Assembly (NCBI RefSeq): GCF_008329565.1
Contig: NZ_NPKT01000003.1
Location: 124,001-188,000, forward strand
Length of the DNA stretch: 64,000 nt
Source: Mycolicibacterium sp. P1-5
GTDB lineage: Bacteria > Actinomycetota > Actinomycetes > Mycobacteriales > Mycobacteriaceae
Direction: 5' to 3'
The translations under genes and the position numbers were made by a program. Positions 26,764-35,064 of this stretch are shown one piece after another (position 1 is the first letter of the stretch; each line of letters begins with the position of its first letter). The notes below the pieces were generated by a model. The model saw nothing but the letters and a program-made list of their open reading frames with translations, was not told where the DNA came from and ran no database searches.

Positions 26764-26788
26764 CAGGCCCCCTCGATGAGGGGGCCTG
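26764..26788 (-). terminator. intrinsic terminator of tRNA-Tyr
   Basis: On the minus strand an 11-bp perfect stem (CAGGCCCCCTC with its complement, 3-base loop) is followed directly by TTTTGTTTT. It begins seven bases after the tRNA 3' end. Confidence 0.92.
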
Positions 26789-26795
26789 ACCAGTG

Positions 26796-26878
26796 TGGCA
26801 GGTACAGGATTCGAACCTGTGTAGGCTTCCGCCGACGGATTTACAGTCCGCTCCCATTGGCCGCTCGGGCAACCTGCC
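26796..26878 (-). tRNA. tRNA-Tyr (anticodon GTA)
   Basis: Read on the minus strand the gene starts GGCAGGTTGCCCGAGCGG and ends with the T-arm GGTTCGAATCC and acceptor ACCTGCC plus discriminator A. The anticodon loop ACTGTAAATC carries GTA. A long variable arm (about GTCGGCGGAAGCC) marks it as class II, as expected for bacterial tRNA-Tyr. The CCA end is not encoded. Confidence 0.97.
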
Positions 26879-26920
26879 TGGGTGCGCCGCGCCGGGGAAT
26901 CCGGTTTGGTGCGAGTAGCA

Positions 26921-26941
26921 GGGTACAACGAGGATGTACCC
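26921..26941. promoter_or_regulatory. operator-like inverted repeat between tRNA-Tyr and yajQ
   Basis: GGGTACA and TGTACCC form perfect 7-bp arms around a 7-base spacer, 38 bases before the yajQ ATG and 42 bases upstream of the divergent tRNA. The size and spacing suit a dimeric regulator. No regulator can be named. Confidence 0.4.
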
Positions 26942-26979
26942 CAAACACAAACCGGCCGATCACACCGAGGAGGGGTCCA

Positions 26980-27471
26980 ATGGCGGATTCATCGTTCGAC
27001 ATCGTGAGCAAGGTCGACCGTCAAGAGGTCGACAATGCGCTGAACCAGGCGGCCAAGGAGCTGAGCACCCGCTTCGACTTCCGCGGCACCGACACCACCA
27101 TCGAGTGGAAGGGTGACGAGGTCATCGAACTCGTCAGCTCCACCGAGGAGCGGGTCAAGGCCGCTGTCGACGTCTTCAAAGAAAAGCTGATCCGGCGCGA
27201 CATCTCGATGAAGGCGTTCGACGCCGGCGAACCGCAGGCCAGCGGCAAGACCTACCGGGTCAGCGGGACGCTCAAGCAGGGCATCGACTCCGAGCACGCC
27301 AAGAAGATCAACAAGCTCATCCGCGACGAGGGCCCCAAAGGGGTGAAGTCCCAGGTCCAGGGTGAGGAGATTCGGGTCAGTTCGAAGAAGCGCGACGACC
27401 TGCAGGCCGTCCAGGCGCTGTTGCGCGGCGCCGACCTCGACGTGGCCCTGCAGTTCGTGAACTACCGGTAG
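26980..27471 (+). CDS. yajQ: YajQ family nucleotide-binding protein
   Basis: A 163-residue YajQ/UPF0234 protein ([21 protein letters not shown], then [10 protein letters not shown] and [21 protein letters not shown]), full length and matching M. tuberculosis Rv0566c. GAGGAGGGG lies before the ATG; the frame is open upstream through the tRNA but that part is not coding. Proteins of this family bind nucleotides, and some bind cyclic di-GMP and act as effectors. Two GGDEF genes nearby make such a role attractive, though in mycobacteria it is not established by anything in this sequence. Confidence 0.95.
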   Translation: MADSSFDIVSKVDRQEVDNALNQAAKELSTRFDFRGTDTTIEWKGDEVIELVSSTEERVKAAVDVFKEKLIRRDISMKAFDAGEPQASGKTYRVSGTLKQGIDSEHAKKINKLIRDEGPKGVKSQVQGEEIRVSSKKRDDLQAVQALLRGADLDVALQFVNYR

Positions 27472-27548
27472 ACCAAAGCCCCTCGCCCGACCAACCGGTC
27501 AGTGCCTAATGTGGTGAGCGTCACCACACATGCGAAGCGAGGACCGCG

Positions 27549-29063
27549 ATGACCGCCACCCCGGAGACCGAGCCCGTACCCGCCGAGGCCGACGGCGGGT
27601 CCTACGACGTTGTGATCATCGGCGCCGGATTCTCCGGGATCGGCGCGGCCTACCGCATCGCCGAGCGCAACCCCGGCACGCGCTACGTCGTACTCGAACG
27701 CCGCGACCACATCGGCGGCACCTGGGACCTGTTCCGCTACCCCGGCGTGCGGTCGGACTCCAGCATTTTCTCGCTGTCCTGGCCGTGGGAGCCCTGGGTC
27801 CGCAAGGAGGGGGTTGCCGACGGCGACCACATCCGCGAATACATGCAAGACACCGCCCATAAGCGCGGGATCCTGCCCAACATCCATTTCGGAACCCACG
27901 TGCAGTCGGCCGATTGGGATTCGGCCACCGACACCTGGACCGTGCACACAGAAGAGAACGGCACCCGCAAGACCTACCGCGGTCGCTTCGTCTTCTTCGG
28001 TTCGGGTTACTACAACTACGACGAGGGCTACACCCCCGACTTCCCGGGGCTCGAGAACTTCACGGGCACCGTCGTGCACCCGCAGTTCTGGCCCGAGGAT
28101 CTCGACTACACCGGCAAGAAGCTGATCGTCATCGGCAGCGGTGCCACTGCGATCTCATTGATTCCTGCATTGGCCCAGAAAGCTGCCAAGGTGACGATGC
28201 TGCAGCGGTCGCCGACCTATTTGCTGGCCGGATCACGGGTCAATCCGATCATCGAAGCCGTTCGGAAAGTGATGCCCCGCCGCGTTTCTCACGCTTTTGG
28301 GCGCTATTTCGCGGTCGCGTTCGAAAGTATGGTGTGGTTCTTGGCCCGCACCGTCCCCGGGGTGGCCCGCAAGATCATCCGGGCGCAGAACGCCAGCCGG
28401 CTGCCGGCAGGCTATCCGGTCGACGTCCACTTCAAGCCCCGCTACAACGTTTGGGATCAGCGGCTGTGCCTGGTGGCCGACGGCGACTTGTTCGAGGCGA
28501 TCTCCGCAGGCCGCGCCGAGGTGGTCACCGACCACATCGATCACTTCGACGACACCGGCGTCACGCTGAAGTCGGGTCAGCACCTCGAAGCCGACATCAT
28601 CGTCACTGCGACCGGACTCCAGCTGCAGGCCCTCGGTGGTGTGCGAATCACATTGGACGGCAACGAGATCAAGCCGCAGGAGCGGTTCTCCTACAAGGCG
28701 CACATGCTCGAGGACGTGCCCAACCTGATCTGGTGCATCGGCTACACCAATGCGTCGTGGACGCTGCGCGCCGACATGACCGCACGGGCGGCAGCCAAGC
28801 TGATCGAGTACATGAACTCTTGCGGCTACACCCACGCCTTCCCGCATCTGGGCGGTGAGCCGATCGCGGAAAAGCCGGCGTGGGATATCCAGGCCGGATA
28901 CGTGCTGCGCAACCTGCACGCCCTGCCCAAGTCGGGTCTCAAGCGGCCGTGGGTGGTACGGCAGAACTATCTGGCCGACGCCTTCGACCACCACTTCATC
29001 GACAAGATCGACGAGGACATGACGTTCGGGCGGGTGGCGAGCCCGGTGCGCGCGGCGGGGTAG
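27549..29063 (+). CDS. flavin-containing (Baeyer-Villiger type) monooxygenase
   Basis: A 504-residue FAD/NADPH monooxygenase like Rv0565c and EthA. It has an FAD-binding GAGFSGIGAAYRI (about 25-37), DHIGGTWDLFRYPGVRSDS carrying the GGTW motif, a second nucleotide motif VIGSGATAISL (about 198) and DIIVTATGL in the C-terminal half. It probably inserts oxygen next to ketones or oxidises thioamide-like substrates. It follows yajQ by 77 bases on the same strand. Confidence 0.92.
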   Translation: MTATPETEPVPAEADGGSYDVVIIGAGFSGIGAAYRIAERNPGTRYVVLERRDHIGGTWDLFRYPGVRSDSSIFSLSWPWEPWVRKEGVADGDHIREYMQDTAHKRGILPNIHFGTHVQSADWDSATDTWTVHTEENGTRKTYRGRFVFFGSGYYNYDEGYTPDFPGLENFTGTVVHPQFWPEDLDYTGKKLIVIGSGATAISLIPALAQKAAKVTMLQRSPTYLLAGSRVNPIIEAVRKVMPRRVSHAFGRYFAVAFESMVWFLARTVPGVARKIIRAQNASRLPAGYPVDVHFKPRYNVWDQRLCLVADGDLFEAISAGRAEVVTDHIDHFDDTGVTLKSGQHLEADIIVTATGLQLQALGGVRITLDGNEIKPQERFSYKAHMLEDVPNLIWCIGYTNASWTLRADMTARAAAKLIEYMNSCGYTHAFPHLGGEPIAEKPAWDIQAGYVLRNLHALPKSGLKRPWVVRQNYLADAFDHHFIDKIDEDMTFGRVASPVRAAG

Positions 29064-29105
29064 CTTCGGCTCCGGGGGTGGAGTGGCCACTTCTCCAGAA
29101 CGTGA

Positions 29106-29119
29106 TATCACCGGTGATA
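29106..29119. promoter_or_regulatory. perfect 14-bp palindrome upstream of gpdA
   Basis: TATCACCGGTGATA is fully self-complementary and lies in the 180-base gap before gpdA. It looks like a dimeric operator half-site pair, but no regulator is suggested by the context. Confidence 0.35.
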
Positions 29120-29244
29120 GCGCGTTCGAGAGAAGACACACACCCCCTTAGCTCCGGTCGGCACTGGCACGGTGGGCAACAACGTCGCATCCCAGTTTCC
29201 GAACTCCCCATGAACAACGGGGTCCTCGCAATACGCTGAACCCC

Positions 29245-30270
29245 ATGACTTCTGAACGCCGCGAACCCAACGTCGTCGTACTCGGTGGCGGATCCTGGGG
29301 TACCACCGTCGCATCCATCTGTGCCCGTCGCGGGCCGACGCTGCAGTGGGTTCGTTCAGAGGACACCGCCAAGGACATCAACGAGAACCACCGCAACTCC
29401 CGCTACCTGGGCGATGAGGTCGAGCTCTCGGAAACCTTGCGCGCCACCACCGATTTCAACGAGGCCGCCAACTGTGCCGACGTCGTCGTCATGGCTGTGC
29501 CGTCGCACGGCTTCCGTGGCGTGCTGGCCGAGCTGAGTAAGGAACTGCGCCCGTGGGTGCCCGTCGTGAGCTTGGTCAAGGGTCTCGAACAGGGCACCAA
29601 CATGCGGATGAGCCAGATCATCGACGAGGTTCTTCCCGGTCACCCGGCCGGCATCCTCGCCGGTCCCAACATCGCGCGTGAGGTCGCCGACGGTTATGCC
29701 GCCGCCGCCGTGCTGGCCATGCCCGACCAGCACCTGGCCGCCAATCTGGCGAAGATGTTCCGCACCAAGCGCTTCCGCGTCTACACCACCGACGACGTCG
29801 TCGGAGTCGAGATTGCGGGCGCACTGAAGAACGTCTACGCCATCGCGGTTGGCATGGGCTACTCGCTGGGCATCGGCGAGAACACCCGAGCGCTGGTGAT
29901 GGCTCGTGCGGTGCGGGAGATGTCACGACTCGGCGAAGCCATCGGCGGGCACCGCGACACCTTTGCCGGCCTGGCCGGCATGGGCGACCTCATCGTCACC
30001 TGCACCTCGCAGCGCAGCCGCAACCGCCACGTCGGCGAAGAACTCGGCGCAGGTAAGACGATTGAAGAAATCATCGCCTCGATGAATCAGGTTGCCGAGG
30101 GCGTCAAAGCCGCCAGCGTCATCATGGAGTTCGCCGAGAAGTACGGCCTCAACATGCCGATCGCTCGCGAGGTCGATGCCGTGGTCAACCATGGCGCCAA
30201 CGTCGAGCAGGCCTACCGCGGCCTGATGGCCGAGAAGCCCGGCCACGAGGTCCTCGACTCACACTTCTAG
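29245..30270 (+). CDS. gpdA: NAD(P)H-dependent glycerol-3-phosphate dehydrogenase
   Basis: A 341-residue GpsA-type enzyme that reduces dihydroxyacetone phosphate to sn-glycerol 3-phosphate for phospholipid synthesis. It has the Rossmann GGGSWGTT (11-18), VPSHGFR, the central AGPNIAREVADGYAAA, the catalytic-lysine region EIAGALKNVYAIA and GLAGMGDLIVTCTS. Length and order match M. tuberculosis Rv0564c (gpdA1). Confidence 0.96.
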   Translation: MTSERREPNVVVLGGGSWGTTVASICARRGPTLQWVRSEDTAKDINENHRNSRYLGDEVELSETLRATTDFNEAANCADVVVMAVPSHGFRGVLAELSKELRPWVPVVSLVKGLEQGTNMRMSQIIDEVLPGHPAGILAGPNIAREVADGYAAAAVLAMPDQHLAANLAKMFRTKRFRVYTTDDVVGVEIAGALKNVYAIAVGMGYSLGIGENTRALVMARAVREMSRLGEAIGGHRDTFAGLAGMGDLIVTCTSQRSRNRHVGEELGAGKTIEEIIASMNQVAEGVKAASVIMEFAEKYGLNMPIAREVDAVVNHGANVEQAYRGLMAEKPGHEVLDSHF

Positions 30271-30343
30271 TCCGCGTCCATCCAGACCTCAGGGCGCCGA
30301 TCCGGGCGCGGACCGCGCTCTGAGTTCTGAGTGGATGGCCGAA

Positions 30344-30901
30344 CTAGCCCGGGAACGACGGGAACAGCGGGTTGGAGTTCTTCGGCCGGTCCAGCATCGG
30401 GCTGGGTCCCGAGGTGAACGTCGCCGACGGGCCGACGACGAAACCGACTTGATCGTGGTTGTTCACGCAGGCCACCACTCCGCCTCCGTCGACACCGCAG
30501 CTGACGTCGCGGAAGCTCAGCCGCGTGTTCGGCGGTAACGGCTTGACGTCGCCGGCAGCGGCATAGAGAGATGCGCCGCTGCTGGAGAATCCGGGCTCGC
30601 CGGACGGACCGGCGCTGACCAAGTTGGCGCCGCCGGGCGCCCCGGGCAGCGTGCCACTGCACCCGTAGCTGGCGTTCTGCCTGTCCAGAACGCAGACCAC
30701 TCCAGGCGGCCCGGCGAAGGCGTACCAGTTGCCGCCCATCGCCGTGTAGTCCACCGGGCTGACCGGCTTGTAGGAGTTGACGTTCGGAAGGACCGGGGCA
30801 GGCGCCGCCTCGGGATCGGCCGAAGCCACTCCCGGCGCACCCATCGCAGCCGCCCCCGCGACGCTCACCAGGCCGATCAGGATTCTGCTCAGCATCACCA
30901 C
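30344..30901 (-). CDS. secreted protein of unknown function
   Basis: A 185-residue exported protein with a signal peptide (ILIGLVSVAGAAAMGAPGVASA). The mature part begins with a Pro/Ala-rich stretch and contains several cysteines (GVVCVLD, YGCSG, VSCGVDGG, VACVNN) that could form two disulfides, and Gly-rich loops. I do not recognise a catalytic family. It is divergent from the next secreted protein gene and convergent with gpdA. Confidence 0.75.
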   Translation of the reverse strand: MVMLSRILIGLVSVAGAAAMGAPGVASADPEAAPAPVLPNVNSYKPVSPVDYTAMGGNWYAFAGPPGVVCVLDRQNASYGCSGTLPGAPGGANLVSAGPSGEPGFSSSGASLYAAAGDVKPLPPNTRLSFRDVSCGVDGGGVVACVNNHDQVGFVVGPSATFTSGPSPMLDRPKNSNPLFPSFPG

Positions 30902-31051
30902 ACCCTACGTAAGCGCCACCACTGGCGCAGCCTGCGCATTCACCTGGTCTTCGACAGCGCGGCCTTGATTCGTTACCGCCAAGGCGCCTACGTTTCCGTC
31001 AAACCCGGCCTAGGCTTGGACCCGTTCGGACTGAATCTGGAGGCCGTTCGA

Positions 31052-31822
31052 ATGGTGGGGATGAGAAGCACGCTGCGCGGGGTCGCAGCGGCATTGAGCC
31101 TTGCCATCGCGACCATGGTCTTGGCCTCCACCCAGCCACAAGCCCTGAGCACGGCCAACTTCGACCTGGCCGCGCTGATCATTCACGGCACCCCGGAGAA
31201 CCCGACCGGGGACGCGCTCTTCGACTTCTTCGACGGCGAGTTCAAGCACAGCGCCGATGGCGGGATCCTGTACGCGAATTACCTCGGTGGGCCCGTCGGC
31301 CTGTACGGAACCATGCAGGCCGCCGACACCGACAGCGAGGTGCTCGCCGACGAGGGCCCCATGCTCGAACTCGTGGCCCCGTCCGGCCCGTCCGGCAACG
31401 TCTTCCACATCAACTACAAGTTCGACGCGCGCGCTCAGACGCAGGTGGTCAACGTCTTCACCGACGCCAATGCGATGGCCAATCACGACTCCAAGCCATC
31501 GGTCGACAAATCCGGCGGCGTGGACTGCACCGGCACAACGTCCTGCCAGACCGATCCGCGTACCCACATCGCCACGCTGACCTACCCCGACGGCGTCGTC
31601 GCGATCATTCAGCGGATCAACAACATCACGGTGGTTGCCTACAAGACCCTCGACTCCGCGGTACGAGGTGCACCCTTACCCGCTCCCGCTCCCGCTCCCG
31701 CTTTCGACGCGACGCTCCCGCCACCGGCGGTACAGCCCGGTCCGGCCGCCTCGGCACCGACCAGCCCCGCTCCCCACCTGACATCACGGCGCCGCCCGCC
31801 ACCAGCACCGGACCGCGCCTGA
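31052..31822 (+). CDS. secreted protein with Pro-rich C-terminus (probably frameshifted near its end)
   Basis: The ATG preceded by GGAGG with eight-base spacing is taken as start, giving 256 residues. A signal peptide (about 8-33) is followed by a globular region (HGTPENPTGDALFDFFDGEF, DARAQTQVVNVFTDANAM, a CTGTTSC pair) and a run of PAPAPAPAP. In the last 20 codons the frame reads an unnatural Arg/Pro tail, while a neighbouring frame continues with strongly coding composition for another 220 bases. The natural protein was probably about 330 residues. Function is unknown. Confidence 0.72.
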   Translation: MVGMRSTLRGVAAALSLAIATMVLASTQPQALSTANFDLAALIIHGTPENPTGDALFDFFDGEFKHSADGGILYANYLGGPVGLYGTMQAADTDSEVLADEGPMLELVAPSGPSGNVFHINYKFDARAQTQVVNVFTDANAMANHDSKPSVDKSGGVDCTGTTSCQTDPRTHIATLTYPDGVVAIIQRINNITVVAYKTLDSAVRGAPLPAPAPAPAFDATLPPPAVQPGPAASAPTSPAPHLTSRRRPPPAPDRA

Positions 31823-32040
31823 ACATTGTGCGGCCCGCGCCGAACTTCACTCCGGGACGGCGCTCCGACGATTCGGCCTCGACATCCGGCGCTGGGGCCA
31901 GCCTGTCCGACAAGACCGACAAGCTGGTCAACGATGTGCTGACCCGGGTGTCGGACACGGTGAAGGGCCTCTTCGACCACGCTGGGACGGGTTCGGGGGC
32001 CGGCAGGCCCCGCCCAATACCCACGGCCGACGAGCCATGA
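31823..32040 (+). pseudogene. displaced C-terminal coding remnant of the preceding secreted protein
   Basis: In the frame one base off, the region reads DITAPPATSTGPRLNIV, then RPAPNFTPGRRSDDSAST and SLSDKTDKLVNDVLTRVS, ending at TGA 32040, with nearly all third positions G or C. It has no ribosome site of its own. It most likely completed the upstream gene before an indel in the C-rich stretch around 31765-31779. Confidence 0.5.
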
Positions 32041-32150
32041 TCCACGCCACCACCGAGGTGTAGAACCCAGCGGTTCTGGAAACGCAACAACGGTCCCGTG
32101 CTTCACGCACATCAAACGAGCGCCATGACAAGGCAATTCGCGTAAGGACT

Positions 32151-33080
32151 ATGACTTCACTAACGACGACTTCACTAACGACGACGTACCTGGCTGCCAA
32201 CCAATTCCACGACTTCTGGAACGGAAATCTGGGCGAGTGGCTGCGCAGCAAAGGCCTACACATCGTGCTGGTGATCATCGCCGCGTTGATCGGCACCCGG
32301 ATTATCAACTGGGTCGCGGGGAAGATCGCGCGACGACTCAATACCGGCCATGAACTGGTGCGCTCGGAGAGTGCCAAGCACCGCGCCGCCGTTGCGTCGG
32401 TGATCTCGTCGGTGGCGATTGCGATCCTCTACACGGTGGTTGCCGTCGACGTCTTCGACCAACTCGGCCTGCCGATCGGCTCGCTGGTCGCGCCGGCTGC
32501 CGTGCTGGGTGCTGCCTTCGGTTTCGGCGCCCAGCGGATCGTTCAGGACCTGCTCAGCGGGTTCTTCATCATCACCGAGAAGCAATACGGATTCGGCGAC
32601 CTGGTGGCACTGACGGTCAGCGGATCTTCCGCCGAGGCTCAGGGCACTGTCGAGGACGTCACGCTGCGCGTGACGAAGCTACGCACCAGTGACGGTGAGG
32701 TCTTCACGATCCCGAACGGGCAGATCGTTAAGGCTTTGAACCTGTCGAAGGATTGGGCCCGTGCGGTGGTCGATATTCCGGTGCCCACGACCGCCGACCT
32801 CAACAAGGTGAACGACGTGCTGCACGAGGTGGCCAGTGCCGCCACCTCCGACAAGCGGCTTGACCAGTTGTTGCTCGACGAGCCCGCTTTGATGGGGGTG
32901 GAGAGCATCAAGGTCGACACGGTGAACCTACGCATGGTGGCCCGCACACTGCCGGGTAAGCAGTTCGAGGTTGGTCGCCAGCTTCGCGCGATGGTGTTGC
33001 GATCACTGCGTCAGGCCGGGATCGTCAGCCCGAACACGAAGGCGAACTCGAACGTCGCGGCGGTGGCGACGTCCAGCTAG
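32151..33080 (+). CDS. MscS-family mechanosensitive channel
   Basis: A 309-residue small-conductance channel. Three N-terminal membrane helices include IVLVIIAALIGTRIINWV, a helix near 80-100, and the pore helix region PAAVLGAAFGFGAQRIVQDLLSGFFII rich in Gly/Ala. The beta domain follows with VEDVTLRVTKLRTSDGEVFTIPNGQI, the usual MscS signature. It would release solutes on hypo-osmotic shock. The first codons contain a 15-bp tandem duplication. The AAGGA before the ATG is unusually close, so the start may be slightly off. Confidence 0.92.
   Translation: MTSLTTTSLTTTYLAANQFHDFWNGNLGEWLRSKGLHIVLVIIAALIGTRIINWVAGKIARRLNTGHELVRSESAKHRAAVASVISSVAIAILYTVVAVDVFDQLGLPIGSLVAPAAVLGAAFGFGAQRIVQDLLSGFFIITEKQYGFGDLVALTVSGSSAEAQGTVEDVTLRVTKLRTSDGEVFTIPNGQIVKALNLSKDWARAVVDIPVPTTADLNKVNDVLHEVASAATSDKRLDQLLLDEPALMGVESIKVDTVNLRMVARTLPGKQFEVGRQLRAMVLRSLRQAGIVSPNTKANSNVAAVATSS
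32154..32183 (+). repeat. two tandem copies of a 15-bp unit in the mscS start region
   Basis: ACTTCACTAACGACG occurs twice without a gap directly after the ATG, so the N-terminus reads TSLTTTSLTTT. The length is a multiple of three, and copy-number change would keep the frame. Confidence 0.9.
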
Positions 33081-33093
33081 GGCCCCGCCCGCC

Positions 33094-33960
33094 CTAATGC
33101 CCGGCCATTTTCTCGAGTCGGGCAATCCGGTCCGCGATCGGCGGATGGGTGGAGAACAACTTCCCGATCTTCTCGCCGGCACGGAACGGGCTGGCGATCA
33201 TCAGGTGCGCCTGATCGGCCAGCTGTGGTTCGGGAGGCAGCGGCGCGCTCTCCACCCCGCCGCTGATCTTCCGCAACGCCGAAGCCAGCGCCAGCGGATC
33301 ACCGGAGAGTTCAGCCCCGGACGCGTCGGCCTGGTACTCCCGCGACCGCGACACCGCCAGCCGGATCAAGGTGGCAGCGATCGGGCCGAGCAGCGAAACC
33401 AGCAGCAGCGCAAACGGATTGGGGCCACCTTCGCGGTTGCTGCCGCCGAACATGCCGGCGAACATCGCGATGTTGGCCAGCGCGGTGATCACCGACGCCA
33501 GCGCACCGGCCACACATGAGATGAGGATGTCGCGGTTGTAGACGTGGGACAGCTCATGGCCGAGCACCGCACGCAGCTCACGCTCACTGAGGAGGTTGAG
33601 GATCCCGGTGGTGACGCAGACCGCCGCATTGCGCGGGTTGCGTCCGGTGGCGAAGGCGTTCGGGTTGGCCGTGTCGCTGATGTAGAGCCGTGGCATCGGC
33701 TGGTGCGCGGCGGTGGCCAGCTCGCGGACGATCGAGTAGATCTGTGGCGCCTGTACCTCGGTGATGGGCTGGGCGTGCATAGCGCGCAATGCAAGCTTGT
33801 CGGAGTTGAAGTACACGTAGACGTTCATGCCGATGGCGAAGACCAGCGCCAGGAACATCACGTTGCGGCCGAACAGCGAACCGATGAAGACGATCAGCGC
33901 TGACATGCCGACGAGCAATGCGAACGTCTTGAACGTGTTGGCGGTCGGATGCCAAGTCAT
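33094..33960 (-). CDS. htpX: HtpX-like membrane zinc metalloprotease
   Basis: A 288-residue M48 protease with two N-terminal membrane helices, the zinc motif HELSH (in [12 protein letters not shown]), two more helices and the third ligand region [13 protein letters not shown]. It degrades misfolded membrane proteins. I start it at the ATG preceded by AGGAGGAATTG; a TTG one codon earlier is possible. It corresponds to M. tuberculosis Rv0563 and is convergent with mscS. Confidence 0.95.
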   Translation of the reverse strand: MTWHPTANTFKTFALLVGMSALIVFIGSLFGRNVMFLALVFAIGMNVYVYFNSDKLALRAMHAQPITEVQAPQIYSIVRELATAAHQPMPRLYISDTANPNAFATGRNPRNAAVCVTTGILNLLSERELRAVLGHELSHVYNRDILISCVAGALASVITALANIAMFAGMFGGSNREGGPNPFALLLVSLLGPIAATLIRLAVSRSREYQADASGAELSGDPLALASALRKISGGVESAPLPPEPQLADQAHLMIASPFRAGEKIGKLFSTHPPIADRIARLEKMAGH

Positions 33961-34036
33961 CAATTCCTCCTACGAGCAAACGCACTCTTCGGGAGATTAA
34001 CGCCTCGCACCAACCGTCTGGTTCCGCGAATCGCCG

Positions 34037-35044
34037 TCAACCGTGGCGGTTGATCGTGTAGTCCATCAGTGAGGCCAGCGCCCGGCGGCCCGGCCCGTCC
34101 GGCAAACCGGCCAGCTCCTGCCCGGCTTGCTCGGCGTAACGCTGCACGGTGGCTTTGGCTTTGGTGATGCCGTCGCCGGAGCGCAGCAGCGCCAGCGCTT
34201 CGGCCAATTTGTCGTCGTCCTCGACCGGACCTTGCACCAGCTCACGCAATCGATCCGCATCAGGGCCGGTGCCTTGCAGCGCGTACAACACCGGCAGGGT
34301 GTGCACGCCTTCACGCAGGTCGGTGCCCGGGTTCTTGCCCGACTCGTCGGGGTCGCTGTCGATGTCGATGATGTCGTCGGAAATCTGGAACGCGGTGCCG
34401 ACGATGCCGCCGAGCCGGCTCAGCCGTTCGATCTGGTCCTCGGTCGCACCGGCGAAGGTGGCCCCGAACCGGCCGGACGCCGCGATCAGGCAGGCGGTCT
34501 TCTCGTAGACCACTTTCAGGTAGTGATCGACCGGATCCACGCCGTTGGTGTTGCCCTTGGTCTCGCGCATCTGGCCGGTGACCAACTGGGCGAAGGTTTC
34601 GGCGATGATCCGCACCGCGTCCGGGCCCAGGCGGCTCACCAGCCGCGATGCCGTCGCGAACAGGTAGTCGCCGGCGAGAATCGCGATGTTGTTGCCCCAG
34701 CGGGCATTGGCGCTGGGCGCCCCGCGGCGCATCTGCGCCTCGTCCATGACGTCGTCGTGATACAGCGTGGCCAGGTGCACGAGCTCGATCACCGCGCCCG
34801 CCACCGTGACCTGCCAAGCGTCGGGATCGGGGCCGATTTGTGCGGAGAGAACCGTGAACAGCGGCCGGAAGCGCTTGCCGCCGGCCTCGAACAGGTGCAC
34901 GACGGCTTCGGTCATCAGCTCGTCGCCGCCGCGCAGCTCGGTGCTCATGAGCTCTTCGACACGACCAACCCCGTCGCGGACGCTCTTGGCGAACGCCGGG
35001 TCACCAAAGTCCACCCCTGCTACCACCGTGGCCGGAGTACTCAC
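34037..35044 (-). CDS. grcC1: polyprenyl diphosphate synthase (GrcC1-like)
   Basis: A 335-residue trans-prenyltransferase. The first aspartate-rich motif is HDDVMDEAQMRRG, the second is SDDIIDIDSD, and GGKRFRP near residue 55 binds isopentenyl diphosphate. It elongates allylic diphosphates with isopentenyl diphosphate, probably to the chain attached to menaquinone. GTG start; it is divergent from menJ with 20 bases between start codons, which is the M. tuberculosis Rv0562-Rv0561c arrangement. Confidence 0.94.
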   Translation of the reverse strand: MSTPATVVAGVDFGDPAFAKSVRDGVGRVEELMSTELRGGDELMTEAVVHLFEAGGKRFRPLFTVLSAQIGPDPDAWQVTVAGAVIELVHLATLYHDDVMDEAQMRRGAPSANARWGNNIAILAGDYLFATASRLVSRLGPDAVRIIAETFAQLVTGQMRETKGNTNGVDPVDHYLKVVYEKTACLIAASGRFGATFAGATEDQIERLSRLGGIVGTAFQISDDIIDIDSDPDESGKNPGTDLREGVHTLPVLYALQGTGPDADRLRELVQGPVEDDDKLAEALALLRSGDGITKAKATVQRYAEQAGQELAGLPDGPGRRALASLMDYTINRHG

Positions 35045-35064
35045 CCTGCCAACATACTGGTGGT

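Noticed and set aside
26796-26878. tRNA-Tyr as an integration site of a mobile island
   Set aside because: No integrase gene and no repeated tRNA 3' end were found nearby in the window.
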